Of a stretch of DNA of 64,000 bases, positions 38,842 through 47,754 are shown piece by piece. Under the pieces are notes generated by a model. It was not told the DNA's origin, made no database searches, and saw nothing but the letters and a program-made list of their open reading frames with translations. The stretch's first letter is position 1. The number at the start of each line of letters is the position of its first letter. Origin of the DNA: Streptococcus sp. CF8_St5-11 (GTDB lineage: Bacteria; Bacillota; Bacilli; Lactobacillales; Streptococcaceae); NCBI RefSeq assembly GCF_024295625.1, contig NZ_JANCOJ010000001.1:62001-126000 (forward strand), in the 5' to 3' direction. Made by a program: the position numbers and the translations under genes.

Positions 38842-40305
38842 ATGGAAAATCAAACCTTAATGCAATATTTTGAGTGGTATTTGCCCGCTGATGGGAACCA
38901 CTGGACGCGTCTTGCTGAAGATGCGCAACACTTAGCAGACTTGGGTATTCGCAAGGTCTGGATGCCACCTGCCTTTAAAGCTACTTCTAACAATGACGTT
39001 GGGTACGGAGTCTATGACCTCTTTGATTTGGGCGAGTTCGATCAAAAAGGAACGGTTCGTACCAAATACGGTTTCAAAGACGATTATCTTCAAGCCATCC
39101 AAGCCCTCAAAGATGCAGGGATTCAACCAATGGCCGATGTCGTTCTCAACCATAAAGCTGCTGCCGATGGCTTAGAAGAATTCGAGGTCGTTGAGGTCGA
39201 TCCGATGGATCGAAACAAGATCCTTACCGAACCTTTCACCATTCAAGGATGGACCAAATTCACCTTTGATGGCCGAAATGGCGCCTATAATGACTTCCAC
39301 TGGCATTGGTACCATTTCACCGGTACGGACTACGATGCTTCACGTAATAAAAGTGGGATCTACCAAATCCAAGGGGACAACAAAGGTTGGGCCCATGGAG
39401 ATCTGGTTGACAAGGAAAACGGAAACTACGATTACCTCATGTACGCCGATATCGATTTCAAACATCCCGAGGTTGTAGAAAATCTCGACCAATGGGCTGA
39501 ATGGTTTATCGAAACAACAGGGGTTGAGGGATTCCGTCTGGATGCAGTCAAACACATTGACTCCTTCTTTATGAAGAATTTCATCCACAATATCACCAAA
39601 AAATATGGTGAAGATTTCTACGTCTTTGGTGAATTTTGGAATGGGGACACAGAAACCAACGATGAGTACTTGGAAAGCATTGACTACTTATACGACTTGA
39701 TCGATGTGGCCCTCCACCAAAATCTCTTCCGAGCTAGTCAAGAAGGTGAAAATTTCGACCTTCGAACTATTTTTGACGGAACACTAGCACTCAATCATCC
39801 TGAACAGGCCGTAACCTTTGTGGACAACCATGATACCCAACGAGGGCAAGCCTTGGAATCTACCATCCAAGAATGGTTTAAGCCTGCAGCCTATGCCTTG
39901 ATCTTACTTCGTGAAGCTGGTTTGCCTTGTGTCTTCTATGGAGACTACTACGGTATCGAGGGCCAATTTGCGCAAGAAAGTTTCCAAGGGGTCCTCGATC
40001 GACTCTTATGGGTTCGTAAAGATCTGGCCTATGGGGAAGAAACGGACTACTTCGATGATCCTAATTGCATCGGTTGGACACGTTCAGGTTCAGAAGAATC
40101 AGCACCAATCGCCTGCTTGATTTCCAATAACCAAGCTGCTACAAAAGTCATGGAGATCGGCTCATCCTACGCAGGCCTCACCTACTATGATGTACTAGAA
40201 AATTGTAGCGAAACCGTCCAAGTCCAAGAAGACGGTACTGCTGAATTCCCAGTGGCAGAACGTTCCGTCAGTGTCTGGGTAGCCCAAGATACAGAGGGGC
40301 AATAA
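38842..40305 (+). CDS. Cytoplasmic alpha-amylase (GH13)
   Basis: Hydrolyses alpha-1,4 glucans inside the cell, probably maltodextrins or stored glycogen. About 487 residues starting MENQTLMQYFEWYLPADGNHW; no signal peptide. GH13 motifs in order are ADVVLNHK, GFRLDAVKHID (nucleophile Asp), FGEFWNG (acid Glu) and FVDNHDTQ. An ATG six codons upstream is possible. It is a single gene between the two surface peptidases, on the opposite strand. Confidence 0.92.
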   Translation: MENQTLMQYFEWYLPADGNHWTRLAEDAQHLADLGIRKVWMPPAFKATSNNDVGYGVYDLFDLGEFDQKGTVRTKYGFKDDYLQAIQALKDAGIQPMADVVLNHKAAADGLEEFEVVEVDPMDRNKILTEPFTIQGWTKFTFDGRNGAYNDFHWHWYHFTGTDYDASRNKSGIYQIQGDNKGWAHGDLVDKENGNYDYLMYADIDFKHPEVVENLDQWAEWFIETTGVEGFRLDAVKHIDSFFMKNFIHNITKKYGEDFYVFGEFWNGDTETNDEYLESIDYLYDLIDVALHQNLFRASQEGENFDLRTIFDGTLALNHPEQAVTFVDNHDTQRGQALESTIQEWFKPAAYALILLREAGLPCVFYGDYYGIEGQFAQESFQGVLDRLLWVRKDLAYGEETDYFDDPNCIGWTRSGSEESAPIACLISNNQAATKVMEIGSSYAGLTYYDVLENCSETVQVQEDGTAEFPVAERSVSVWVAQDTEGQ

Positions 40306-40322
40306 CCTTTATATGTAATTTT

Positions 40323-40357
40323 CTCCTAGGATCTACACCTTCCTAGGATAATTTTTT
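40323..40357 (+). terminator. Amylase terminator
   Basis: Stem TCCTAGGA/TCCTAGGA followed by AATTTTTT, 20 bases beyond the amylase stop. Confidence 0.75.
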
Positions 40358-40460
40358 CCTGTAAAAATTTTATAGGAAATACAGCTTCATTTTAGCACTA
40401 TAAGAAAGCGCTGTCAATGGGTATCGCGTCTATTTGAAAGAAATAAAGAGCATCAAAAAA

Positions 40461-40487
40461 ACTCGTTTTCCGGTTTGGAAAACGAGT
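40461..40487 (-). terminator. trxA terminator (possibly bidirectional)
   Basis: Perfect stem ACTCGTTTTCC/GGAAAACGAGT with loop GGTTT and a T-run on the minus strand, 8 bases from the trxA stop. Confidence 0.9.
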
Positions 40488-40494
40488 CTTCTTT

Positions 40495-40809
40495 TTAGCT
40501 CAATTCTGCAATGATTTCTTTCAATTGGGCTTTCGTATGAACTCCAGCCACTTGTTTGACAACTTGTCCATCTTTTTTAAAGAGAAGAGTTGGAATCGAC
40601 ATGATACCGAATTGACGCGCTGTATTTGGATTTTCATCGACATCCATCTTACAGATTTTCAAATCATCTTCATGTACTTCTTCTGCCAACTGATCCAAGA
40701 TTGGAGCTTGCATGCGGCATGGACCGCACCAAGTTGCCCAAAAGTCAATCAAGACAAGGCCTTGGCTGGTTTCTTGTTCAAAAGTTGCATCTGTGATTAT
40801 GTGTGCCAT
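40495..40809 (-). CDS. trxA: Thioredoxin
   Basis: Small dithiol oxidoreductase of the cytoplasm, 104 residues. It has the active site WATWCGPCRMQAP near residues 28-40 and the cis-proline segment MSIPTLLFKKDG. The start follows AAAGGAGG. It is a single gene with a terminator behind it. Confidence 0.96.
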   Translation of the reverse strand: MAHIITDATFEQETSQGLVLIDFWATWCGPCRMQAPILDQLAEEVHEDDLKICKMDVDENPNTARQFGIMSIPTLLFKKDGQVVKQVAGVHTKAQLKEIIAELS

Positions 40810-40906
40810 ATTTCCTCCTTTTTCAGTAGTGACTACTGATTCTGCATTTCTACTTTTATTTTACACTAAAAGATGCCATTTTAGAAATATTTGCTACGGG
40901 GAGTCC

Positions 40907-43900
40907 TTAGGCATCTTCTCTCTTTTTGCGCCAAAAGATGAGGCTAGAAGCTGTTAGGCTAATCACCCCTAAGAGACCCAGAGAATGGTCTTTGCTCCCT
41001 GTTTGAGGAAGCGTATGATCTGCTTTCTCTCCTCCCACTACAAGAGTTGCAGCTTGAGGATCTTCTGCCAATCCTTGTGAAACAAATTGAGGTCCATAAG
41101 ATACAGCTAGTGTATGAAGAGAGTGCTCTTGTCTTGCTGATCCTATTTGCATCTGCTCTGCTTTTTCAGGAAGAGTTTGGCTTGGTTGGACAAAGGATTC
41201 TGGGCTTGGAAGCCTATATTCTTCCTTGTAGTGCACTTCTGGAGCGACTAGAGCAGCACCTTCAACTTCTGGTAAATTCGCATAGTCTGTATCTGTTGCA
41301 CTTGGTACATAAGCTGCCTTTTGGGCGCGGGTCTTTTCAACAATTGGAATCGCCGCCTGGATAGAATCTGTCTTAAAGGTCACTTCATATGGATGCTCCA
41401 CCGTTAAATCAGATGGGTCATAGGTGTTGAAAACAAGTGCTAACTTGTGACCTTTCTTAACCGTATAGAGATTTGGTTGGAGATAGACCGTATAATCGTG
41501 GTATTCTCCCACTTTTGGCTCGATGCTAGCTCGTGAGCTTGCTGAATCGTAGCCAGACTCAGGGTTCGCAAGGTTGATCCAGCCTTTCGCAATCACCTTG
41601 TACTTGGTCTTGATGGTTTCGTATTCGGCAACAGATAGGTTGCTTAAATTGCTTCCCATCCAGAAAGCGTCTGCTGTTTTATCTTGCTTGACGCTTCCAT
41701 TTCCTACCACGTCAAAGTCCTCATCTGCCACATCTACCAAGAGGGCGTTGATTTGGAAATTCTTTCCTTGACCCTTGGCAAGAGCTGCCTTGAAATGAAC
41801 GGGGATGTGGCCCTTGATCGTAGTGTCCTCAGTAATATCAGAAACAAAGGTCAGATTGGCCTTAGAGGAGGCTTTGCTGACTGTTTCATTACGGTTAGCG
41901 ATCTCGACACCTGCAGCCGCATAGTCACTAGAAATGGTTTCTTCTAGACGTTTCGAGCTTGCATTCAAGAAGAGACGTTGACTGCTCTTCCAGTTATCAT
42001 AGCTGGTCCACTTGCTTGGATCATAGTTGTTTTGAGCTAGGACCGCTGGCAAACTTGCGACGTGATTGTCCACTCCATAGAGGTAATGGGTCAGCCAGGT
42101 ATTGAGCAGGTCATAAAAGTCCTGACCATTGGCGGTGATGCCGTATCCCCGTGACATAGCCGCTGGATAGACGTGATCTCCTTGGTGGAGATAGAGCTTA
42201 ACATCTTGTCCTGCTTTCTTGAGGGCATCGTACATGAGTTCAAAGTGTTTGGTCTTGACATTGTCATCATTCAAGCCATGGACGATCAGGGCGCTGGTCT
42301 TGAGATTTTCTGGATGAAGGGTATAATCCCGCTCCTTCCAGACATCACTGTAGTTGCGATCATGAGCGTACTGGTCCTTGTTCAATTGGTTGATGTAGTT
42401 GGAATAGTTTTGCCAAATACCTGCCCAGTCGTCTTGGTCCAGCATCCGTGTGCTAACGTAGAGGGAGAGCCATGAAAGGTCACTATAAGGTGCATTGCCA
42501 AACTGGGTTCCTTGGCTATTGAAATAATCATACCAAGAGGCAATCCCTGCTGCTGGAACGATGGTCTTTAGGCCTTCTACGCCTGTTGCCGCCACACCAA
42601 AGGTCGTGGTTCCAGCCCAGGAGAGACCAGTCATTGCGACATTACCCGTTGCCCAGTCTGCCTTGATTTCGACATTGCTGGTCTTATCGGTGTAGGCCTT
42701 GCGTTTGCCATTGACCCATTCGATGATATTCTTGAAGGCATTGATTTCGAGATCGGATCCCGTCGTGTTAAATCCTTCTGATCCCTTGGTACCAAGTCCA
42801 GCACTGGAGATAAAGGCATAGCCTCTGACCAAGAAATAGTCGTACCAGTTGAGATCTTCGTAGTCATAGATATACTCGTAGGGACTGTAGTAATACCAAT
42901 CCGATGCCTTGGCTTTTTTGGCTGCTTCTACTGTTGTTTCACTGCTTACTGGCTGTCTCTTTGCAGGTTGGCTGTGCAGTTTCTTCATGTCGTAGCTACC
43001 GTCCGTCGGAAGGCCCAGACTTTCAAGAGTGACGTAGTTTTCATCGAGGGTCCCCGCTACGTAAGGGCGCGCTTCCAGAATGGTTGCTGCCTTAAAATCG
43101 CCTTGTGCTACGGCTTTTGGTAATTGAACAATGGCTTTGACTAAGTCAGGCTTGCCATCTGCATCGGTATCGTAGTCTGTTTCGACATAGACTGGGAAGC
43201 GTACAATTTGGCTATCTTCATATTTGTAGTCTTGGTCTTCTTTTTCTCCCGTCGTATAAGGGAAAATCGGCTGGGCACGACCATTTAAAAAGAGCGGGCT
43301 TTTCTTTTCAGACCTGTAGGCATCGTAGAGTTTCTTAGCTGTTTCGTACATCTTGGCCAATTCTGGCTGACTAACCTTACGAGTCAGATCATCAGATTTT
43401 TCAATCAAGCCTAAACTCTTGGCAAAGCGTTCGCGATCTGCTTGGCTTTGGCCCAATTGGCTAGGATCTGTTGCTGCCCATTGAAGCAAGCCATTAACAG
43501 CATCCTGGACCGTCAACTCTTTAGAGGCCTGATCCTCTGCAAGGGTGCTACCTGTGACCTTTGCCAAATCCTGGGCTGTTACCGGAGCTTCTGAACTAGG
43601 AGCAGATTGAGGTGCAGCTTCCCTGTTTGTTGCTACTGGACTTGCTACTGGGACCGAAGGCTCACTTTGTCTTGTGTGTTCTTCTGTAGCAGGGGCTACT
43701 TGATTGGCACCTGCCGTCCGATCAAGCGATGCCTCACTCAAGCTCGCTCCTTCTTCACTAGTGACAGCACTTGCGTCACTTGTTTTCGGTCTTGCTTCAG
43801 TAGCTGGAGCATGGACCACTTCTGTCGATGGGGCTAGCTCTTCAGTCTGCTCATCTGCTGCTGCTACTTGATGCAAGACCATCGGTGCGATCAATAAACT

Positions 43901-43936
43901 TGATGCGACAATGGAAACTATTGTTTTCTTTTTCAT
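40907..43936 (-). CDS. LPXTG-anchored X-prolyl dipeptidyl peptidase (surface PepX, paralogue 2)
   Basis: Second surface S15-type X-Pro peptidase, 1009 residues, homologous to 35541-38651 along the whole catalytic part. It has a signal peptide (MKKKTIVSIVASSLLIAP), a variable Ala/Glu/Ser-rich region to about 120, GLSWAGTTTFGVA (Ser439), GLNDDNVKTKHFELM and HQGDHVYPA, and an anchor LPQTG with a hydrophobic span and KKREDA. N-terminal and wall-spacer parts differ from paralogue 1. The start follows GAGGAG. Its promoter carries a cre. Confidence 0.93.
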   Translation of the reverse strand: MKKKTIVSIVASSLLIAPMVLHQVAAADEQTEELAPSTEVVHAPATEARPKTSDASAVTSEEGASLSEASLDRTAGANQVAPATEEHTRQSEPSVPVASPVATNREAAPQSAPSSEAPVTAQDLAKVTGSTLAEDQASKELTVQDAVNGLLQWAATDPSQLGQSQADRERFAKSLGLIEKSDDLTRKVSQPELAKMYETAKKLYDAYRSEKKSPLFLNGRAQPIFPYTTGEKEDQDYKYEDSQIVRFPVYVETDYDTDADGKPDLVKAIVQLPKAVAQGDFKAATILEARPYVAGTLDENYVTLESLGLPTDGSYDMKKLHSQPAKRQPVSSETTVEAAKKAKASDWYYYSPYEYIYDYEDLNWYDYFLVRGYAFISSAGLGTKGSEGFNTTGSDLEINAFKNIIEWVNGKRKAYTDKTSNVEIKADWATGNVAMTGLSWAGTTTFGVAATGVEGLKTIVPAAGIASWYDYFNSQGTQFGNAPYSDLSWLSLYVSTRMLDQDDWAGIWQNYSNYINQLNKDQYAHDRNYSDVWKERDYTLHPENLKTSALIVHGLNDDNVKTKHFELMYDALKKAGQDVKLYLHQGDHVYPAAMSRGYGITANGQDFYDLLNTWLTHYLYGVDNHVASLPAVLAQNNYDPSKWTSYDNWKSSQRLFLNASSKRLEETISSDYAAAGVEIANRNETVSKASSKANLTFVSDITEDTTIKGHIPVHFKAALAKGQGKNFQINALLVDVADEDFDVVGNGSVKQDKTADAFWMGSNLSNLSVAEYETIKTKYKVIAKGWINLANPESGYDSASSRASIEPKVGEYHDYTVYLQPNLYTVKKGHKLALVFNTYDPSDLTVEHPYEVTFKTDSIQAAIPIVEKTRAQKAAYVPSATDTDYANLPEVEGAALVAPEVHYKEEYRLPSPESFVQPSQTLPEKAEQMQIGSARQEHSLHTLAVSYGPQFVSQGLAEDPQAATLVVGGEKADHTLPQTGSKDHSLGLLGVISLTASSLIFWRKKREDA

Positions 43937-43970
43937 GTCAATCTCCTCACTTTTTGTAATCAACACTCCT

Positions 43971-43999
43971 ATTATACTATGTAAGCGTTTTTAGATCAA
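43971..43999 (-). promoter_or_regulatory. Promoter of surface PepX paralogue 2 with cre in the spacer
   Basis: Minus strand: -35 TTGATC (43994-43999), 17-base spacer, -10 TATAAT (43971-43976). The spacer is almost wholly TGTAAGCGTTTTTA (43980-43993), a cre match, so CcpA should repress directly. Confidence 0.7.
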
Positions 44000-44025
44000 A
44001 TAGATATTCAAATGATCCCACAAAA

Positions 44026-44047
44026 AACCGAGGCATCAGCCTCGGTT
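44026..44047 (-). terminator. Terminator after the oligopeptide-binding gene
   Basis: Stem AACCGAGGC/GCCTCGGTT, loop ATCA, then TTTTTT on the minus strand. It separates the oligopeptide-binding gene from the PepX paralogue 2 promoter. Confidence 0.9.
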
Positions 44048-44055
44048 ATCGATCC

Positions 44056-46041
44056 TTATTTGACGTGTTTCTTAAGATCTTCTTGTGCTTTTTTGTTTGA
44101 CTCTGCTTGTTCTTTTTGCCATTTTTCAAGGGCTTTGTTGTAGTCAGCAGTTGTCACAGCTTTATCTTGGAGTTTCATTCCTTTGTAGATCACGTGGTCT
44201 TTTCCTTTACCACCAGTCCATGCAAATGGAGCTGAGAATGGTTCGATACGTGTCAAGAATGGACGTCCTGTTGATGAAGAAGTTGGCATCACAAGGGCAC
44301 TATCAGTCAACCAAGCTTGTGCAGCCGCATATTTTTCATAGCGTTTGTTGACGTCTTGTGTTTCTGCACCAGCATCTTTGATCATCTTTTCAAAGTCGTA
44401 CAGACCAACTTTTTTAGCTGCTTCATTGTTTTCACTTGGGTCAAATCCAAGGAAAGTCTTAGTATTTTCACCAGATGAAGCTTTCAAGATATCCATGTAA
44501 GTTGATGGGTCTTGGTAGTCAGGGCTCCATCCAACATTATCAGAGAGATCCCAGTCTTCGCCGGCCGCATTTGGCGCAAAGAGGGTCACATTTTGAAGAT
44601 CTTCTTTCGAAAGCATTTGGATATCGATGACGATATTTTCTTTACCAAGTGCTTCTTCAACTGATTGTTTGAATGATTGTACCCGTTGAACTCTTGATGG
44701 TGTGGTTTGGTCTACAGGCATATCGATGTGAATTGGGAATTTCACACCTTCTGCTTCCAAGGCAGTCTTCGCTTTTGCAAACTCTTCCTTCGCTTTCTTA
44801 GCATCGAAGAGACCATTTTGACCATCGTCTAGTTTAGTAGATTTCCACTCATCTCCGTAGGTATCCAATTGAGTTTTCACCATTTCACCAAAGGTCTTGC
44901 CATCAGCTTGGACAAATGTTGGTGGAATGTAGAGGTTACGGATGATCTTGCTTGCTCCGTCTTTTCCGTTTAATTGAGCAGCATACGCTTCACGGTTGAA
45001 GGCAAAGCTGATCGCTTGACGGAAGTCCTTGTTCAAGAGAGCTTTCTTAGTAGATTGTTTTTCTTCATCGGTCTTTTTAGCTGTGTGTTTGTAAGATTGA
45101 CGGTCGATGTTGGTACCAATGACATAAGAAGCAGCATCTTGAGGAGTGTAGGTGATTTCGTCTTTAAATTCTTTGGCTTGCTCTGAGTAACCAGATCCAG
45201 TTGGGAAGAGTTTTGCCAAGCTAAGAGCATTTTCTCCGAATGATTTCGCCAATTTACTTTGGTCTTGTCCATCGTAGAATTCCAATTTTACATCTGAGAC
45301 GTAGACCTTGTCTTTATCCCAGTAGTTTTCATTCTTAGTCATTTCGATAGAAGATTTTGAAGTAAAGCTCTTCAAGATGTAAGGACCATTGTAAAGAAGG
45401 GAGCTAGTATCACTTGCTTGAGCGAATTTATCCCCTTTTGATTTTACGAATTTTTCGTTGACAGGGAAAGTGATCCCAAGTGTCAATTTAGAGTTCCAGT
45501 AAGATTCTGGTTGGTTCAAAGTGATTTGAAGGGTATGATCATCAACTGCTTTTACTCCTACAGCTGAGAAATCTTTATTTTTACCGCTGACGTAGTCATT
45601 CAAGCCTTTGATAGAATCTTGGATGATGTAGAGCATTTCTGATTTGTTATCAGCCGCATATTTGATCCCTGTGACGAAATCTTTAGCTGTTACATCCGCA
45701 TACTCTTCGCCTTCTGAATCATACCATTTAGCATCATCACGAAGTTTATAAGTATAAGTCAAGCCATCTTGCGAAACTGTCCAATCTTTTGCAAGAGATG
45801 GAATCAAGTTCCCGTATTTATCATTTTCAAACAAACCATCAATCAAGTTTCCAGTGATATCGTGGGTTGCTGCTTTACCAGATGTGATATAGTTTAGGTT
45901 TTCTGGCTCAGTCTCATAGACATATGAGAATTTTTGACCGTTGCTTGAGCTAGATGATTTAGAACCACCCGAACAAGCTGCTAGGATACCTGCTGAAAGG
46001 AGGGCAACTCCCGCAAGTGCAATGACATTTCTTTTTTTCAT
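44056..46041 (-). CDS. Oligopeptide-binding lipoprotein (AmiA/AliA/AliB type)
   Basis: Extracellular peptide receptor for an Opp/Ami importer. The 661 residues have signal peptide MKKRNVIALAGVALLSAG with lipobox LAAC and a Ser-rich linker, then an SBP_bac_5 domain (YVYETEPENLNYITSG, TYTYKLRDDAKWYDS). The start follows AAGGAG. No permease or ATPase genes are adjacent, as for orphan AliA/AliB receptors that share AmiCDEF. Neighbouring peptidases suggest joint peptide use. Confidence 0.92.
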   Translation of the reverse strand: MKKRNVIALAGVALLSAGILAACSGGSKSSSSSNGQKFSYVYETEPENLNYITSGKAATHDITGNLIDGLFENDKYGNLIPSLAKDWTVSQDGLTYTYKLRDDAKWYDSEGEEYADVTAKDFVTGIKYAADNKSEMLYIIQDSIKGLNDYVSGKNKDFSAVGVKAVDDHTLQITLNQPESYWNSKLTLGITFPVNEKFVKSKGDKFAQASDTSSLLYNGPYILKSFTSKSSIEMTKNENYWDKDKVYVSDVKLEFYDGQDQSKLAKSFGENALSLAKLFPTGSGYSEQAKEFKDEITYTPQDAASYVIGTNIDRQSYKHTAKKTDEEKQSTKKALLNKDFRQAISFAFNREAYAAQLNGKDGASKIIRNLYIPPTFVQADGKTFGEMVKTQLDTYGDEWKSTKLDDGQNGLFDAKKAKEEFAKAKTALEAEGVKFPIHIDMPVDQTTPSRVQRVQSFKQSVEEALGKENIVIDIQMLSKEDLQNVTLFAPNAAGEDWDLSDNVGWSPDYQDPSTYMDILKASSGENTKTFLGFDPSENNEAAKKVGLYDFEKMIKDAGAETQDVNKRYEKYAAAQAWLTDSALVMPTSSSTGRPFLTRIEPFSAPFAWTGGKGKDHVIYKGMKLQDKAVTTADYNKALEKWQKEQAESNKKAQEDLKKHVK

Positions 46042-46139
46042 GTAAAACTCCTTAAGAAATTTTAAGTTTATTTTAAGATTATACCACAAAGATTTTCAGA
46101 AGAAAAGGAATTTTCAGAAAATTTTAGTTCTTAAAAAAA

Positions 46140-46157
46140 ACTACTCCGGAGAGTAGT
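46140..46157 (-). terminator. Terminator between the M42 peptidase and the oligopeptide-binding gene
   Basis: Stem ACTACTC/GAGTAGT with eight T on the minus strand. It lies downstream of repeat B2 and the M42 gene. Confidence 0.7.
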
Positions 46158-46183
46158 CATTAATTTAAGTTTAAAACTTATTT

Positions 46184-46345
46184 GAGACTTTCCTTAGGTG
46201 ACTACGGACGTTAGGTGAAATTATCCAGTGGATGATTTCAGCAATCCAGGAAGTTCCATGACTTAGTTTTGAACCTAAAGTTTCAAAACTCCCGAGTGCT
46301 TGAAATGATTCTATTTCAAGCACTTTTCTCACGGCGGAAAGTCTC
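46184..46345. repeat. Intergenic repeat family B, copy 2
   Basis: 162 bases in the opposite orientation to 18413-18575. The ends are GAGACTTTCC/GGAAAGTCTC. The internal hairpin reads GTGCTTGAAAT/ATTTCAAGCAC, where copy 1 has GTGCTAGAAACA/TGTTTCTAGCAC. Differences between the copies fall as paired changes that keep the stems. It lies downstream of the M42 peptidase gene. Confidence 0.85.
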
Positions 46346-46462
46346 AGTTTTGATTTGAAAAACTATAAGGACTGGATATTTTATAAAAAGAATCTTATGT
46401 TATTTTCTAAGAAAAAACATTTTTTTCTTTCTAAAACTAGTTCACAAAAGTAGTTCCAATTT

Positions 46463-47500
46463 TTAATCTACCAAGTTGCTCTTGAGGTAGGCATCGACCA
46501 TGCGCTCTGTTGCGACTACAGAATCCAAGTGGGTCCGCTCATATGAGTGGCTAGACTCGATCCCTGCCCCGAGAAGAGCGTGTTTCACTTCTGCTCCTGC
46601 GCTCATGGCTGCAGAGGCATCTGATCCGTAGAAAGGATAGATATCCAATTGATAAGGGATTTCTTGGGCTTTTGCCAAGGCTACCAAATGCTGACGGAAT
46701 TCGTAGTGATACGGTCCTGAAGCATCTTTGACACAGATGGATACCGTGTATTCATCCGTCGCTTGGTCATCTCCCATAGCCCCCATATCCACTGCCAAGT
46801 ACTCTACCACTTCAGACGGGATACTAGAATTGGCCCCATGCCCCACTTCTTCAAAGACTGAAAAGGCAAAGGTGGTCGTTACTGGCAATTGGATCTGTTC
46901 TTCCTTGTAGACGCGCAGAAGATTCAAGAGAATCGCTGCACTCACCTTGTCATCCAAGTGACGAGATTTGATAAAGCCGGTATCTGTCACAATGGTCCGT
47001 GGATCAAAGCTGACAAAATCCCCCACTTCAATGCCAAGTGCACGGGTTTCTTTCTCATTGGTCACTTTTTCATCCAGACGGACTTCCATATTGTCCTGAG
47101 TCCGCTCGACAGTTCCCGCATCCTTGTAGACGTGGCAAGAAGTCTGATGGACCAAAATTGTCCCCGAATGGGTCTTTCCTGTATTGGCTACATGGACTGT
47201 ACAATTTTCCCCTTCTATCATATTCCAAGGGAAACCACCGATACGGTCTAGCTTGAGGCGACCATCTGCTTTCACAGCGCGGACAATAGCCCCTAAGGTA
47301 TCCACATGGGCTGTGACATAGCGTTGCTTGTCTGTGATCACACCAGGCACGGTCACATTTACCCCACCCTTAGCAGTCCGAGTTACTTCGTACCCAAAGC
47401 CTTCAATGGTGTTGACCAAGTAGTCTGCGATCTCACGTGTAAAACCGGTCGGTGAAGGAATGGCTGTCAATTCCTGCAAATAAGTCACTGTCTGATTCAT
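46463..47500 (-). CDS. M42 family metallo-aminopeptidase
   Basis: Cytoplasmic zinc or cobalt aminopeptidase of 345 residues in the glutamyl-aminopeptidase (PepA/FrvX) family. Metal and catalytic segments are VTAHVDTLGA, SRHLDDKVSAA, VFEEVGHGAN, VDMGAM and a C-terminal ESSHSYERTH. The start follows GGAGG. It would finish peptides brought in by the neighbouring oligopeptide receptor system. Upstream lies the rearranged stretch 47545-48375. Confidence 0.9.
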   Translation of the reverse strand: MNQTVTYLQELTAIPSPTGFTREIADYLVNTIEGFGYEVTRTAKGGVNVTVPGVITDKQRYVTAHVDTLGAIVRAVKADGRLKLDRIGGFPWNMIEGENCTVHVANTGKTHSGTILVHQTSCHVYKDAGTVERTQDNMEVRLDEKVTNEKETRALGIEVGDFVSFDPRTIVTDTGFIKSRHLDDKVSAAILLNLLRVYKEEQIQLPVTTTFAFSVFEEVGHGANSSIPSEVVEYLAVDMGAMGDDQATDEYTVSICVKDASGPYHYEFRQHLVALAKAQEIPYQLDIYPFYGSDASAAMSAGAEVKHALLGAGIESSHSYERTHLDSVVATERMVDAYLKSNLVD

Positions 47501-47544
47501 AATGCCTCCAAATGTGTTTTTCTTTATTCTAGCATGAAATAGGT

Positions 47545-47615
47545 GGAATAGCTAGAGGAGAGAGCTTACAGATTGGAGTTTTTCAACTCTTCCCGTACTT
47601 TCATTAAGAGAAGAC
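47545..47615 (-). pseudogene. 3' tail of a second NADAR gene (fragment)
   Basis: These 71 bases match 52741-52811, the end of the intact NADAR gene and its flank, with only a few differences, and encode a tail LLLMKVREELKNS-type on the minus strand. Nothing else of the gene is present; at 47616 the match stops and a Y/Z-module tail begins. It is a relic of a duplicated unit. Confidence 0.75.
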
Positions 47616-47754
47616 CGGGGTTCTATTTATATTTTCAACACATTTTGGTAGAGATTCATTTAGTGCACCTAAAATAAAAAAAACTTGTCCACAACTAACG
47701 GTGTCTAAACAAATTCCACGCAGGCTATTTCAATGGTGATACATAATTATCAGG
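47604..47754 (-). pseudogene. Fused tails of module genes Y and Z (third copy)
   Basis: Bases 47630-47754 match 52109-52235 at roughly three quarters of positions. They hold the last residues of gene Y (PDNYVSPLK, against PDDYVSPLK in the intact copy at 52207) and a frame of gene Z (TVSCGQV, then LNESLPKCVENINRTP, against TISCKQV and LNESLRKCVQNIDRIP at 52035-52199). The Y tail is joined in frame to IS3 transposase remnant upstream; the Z frame runs into the NADAR tail. Confidence 0.7.
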
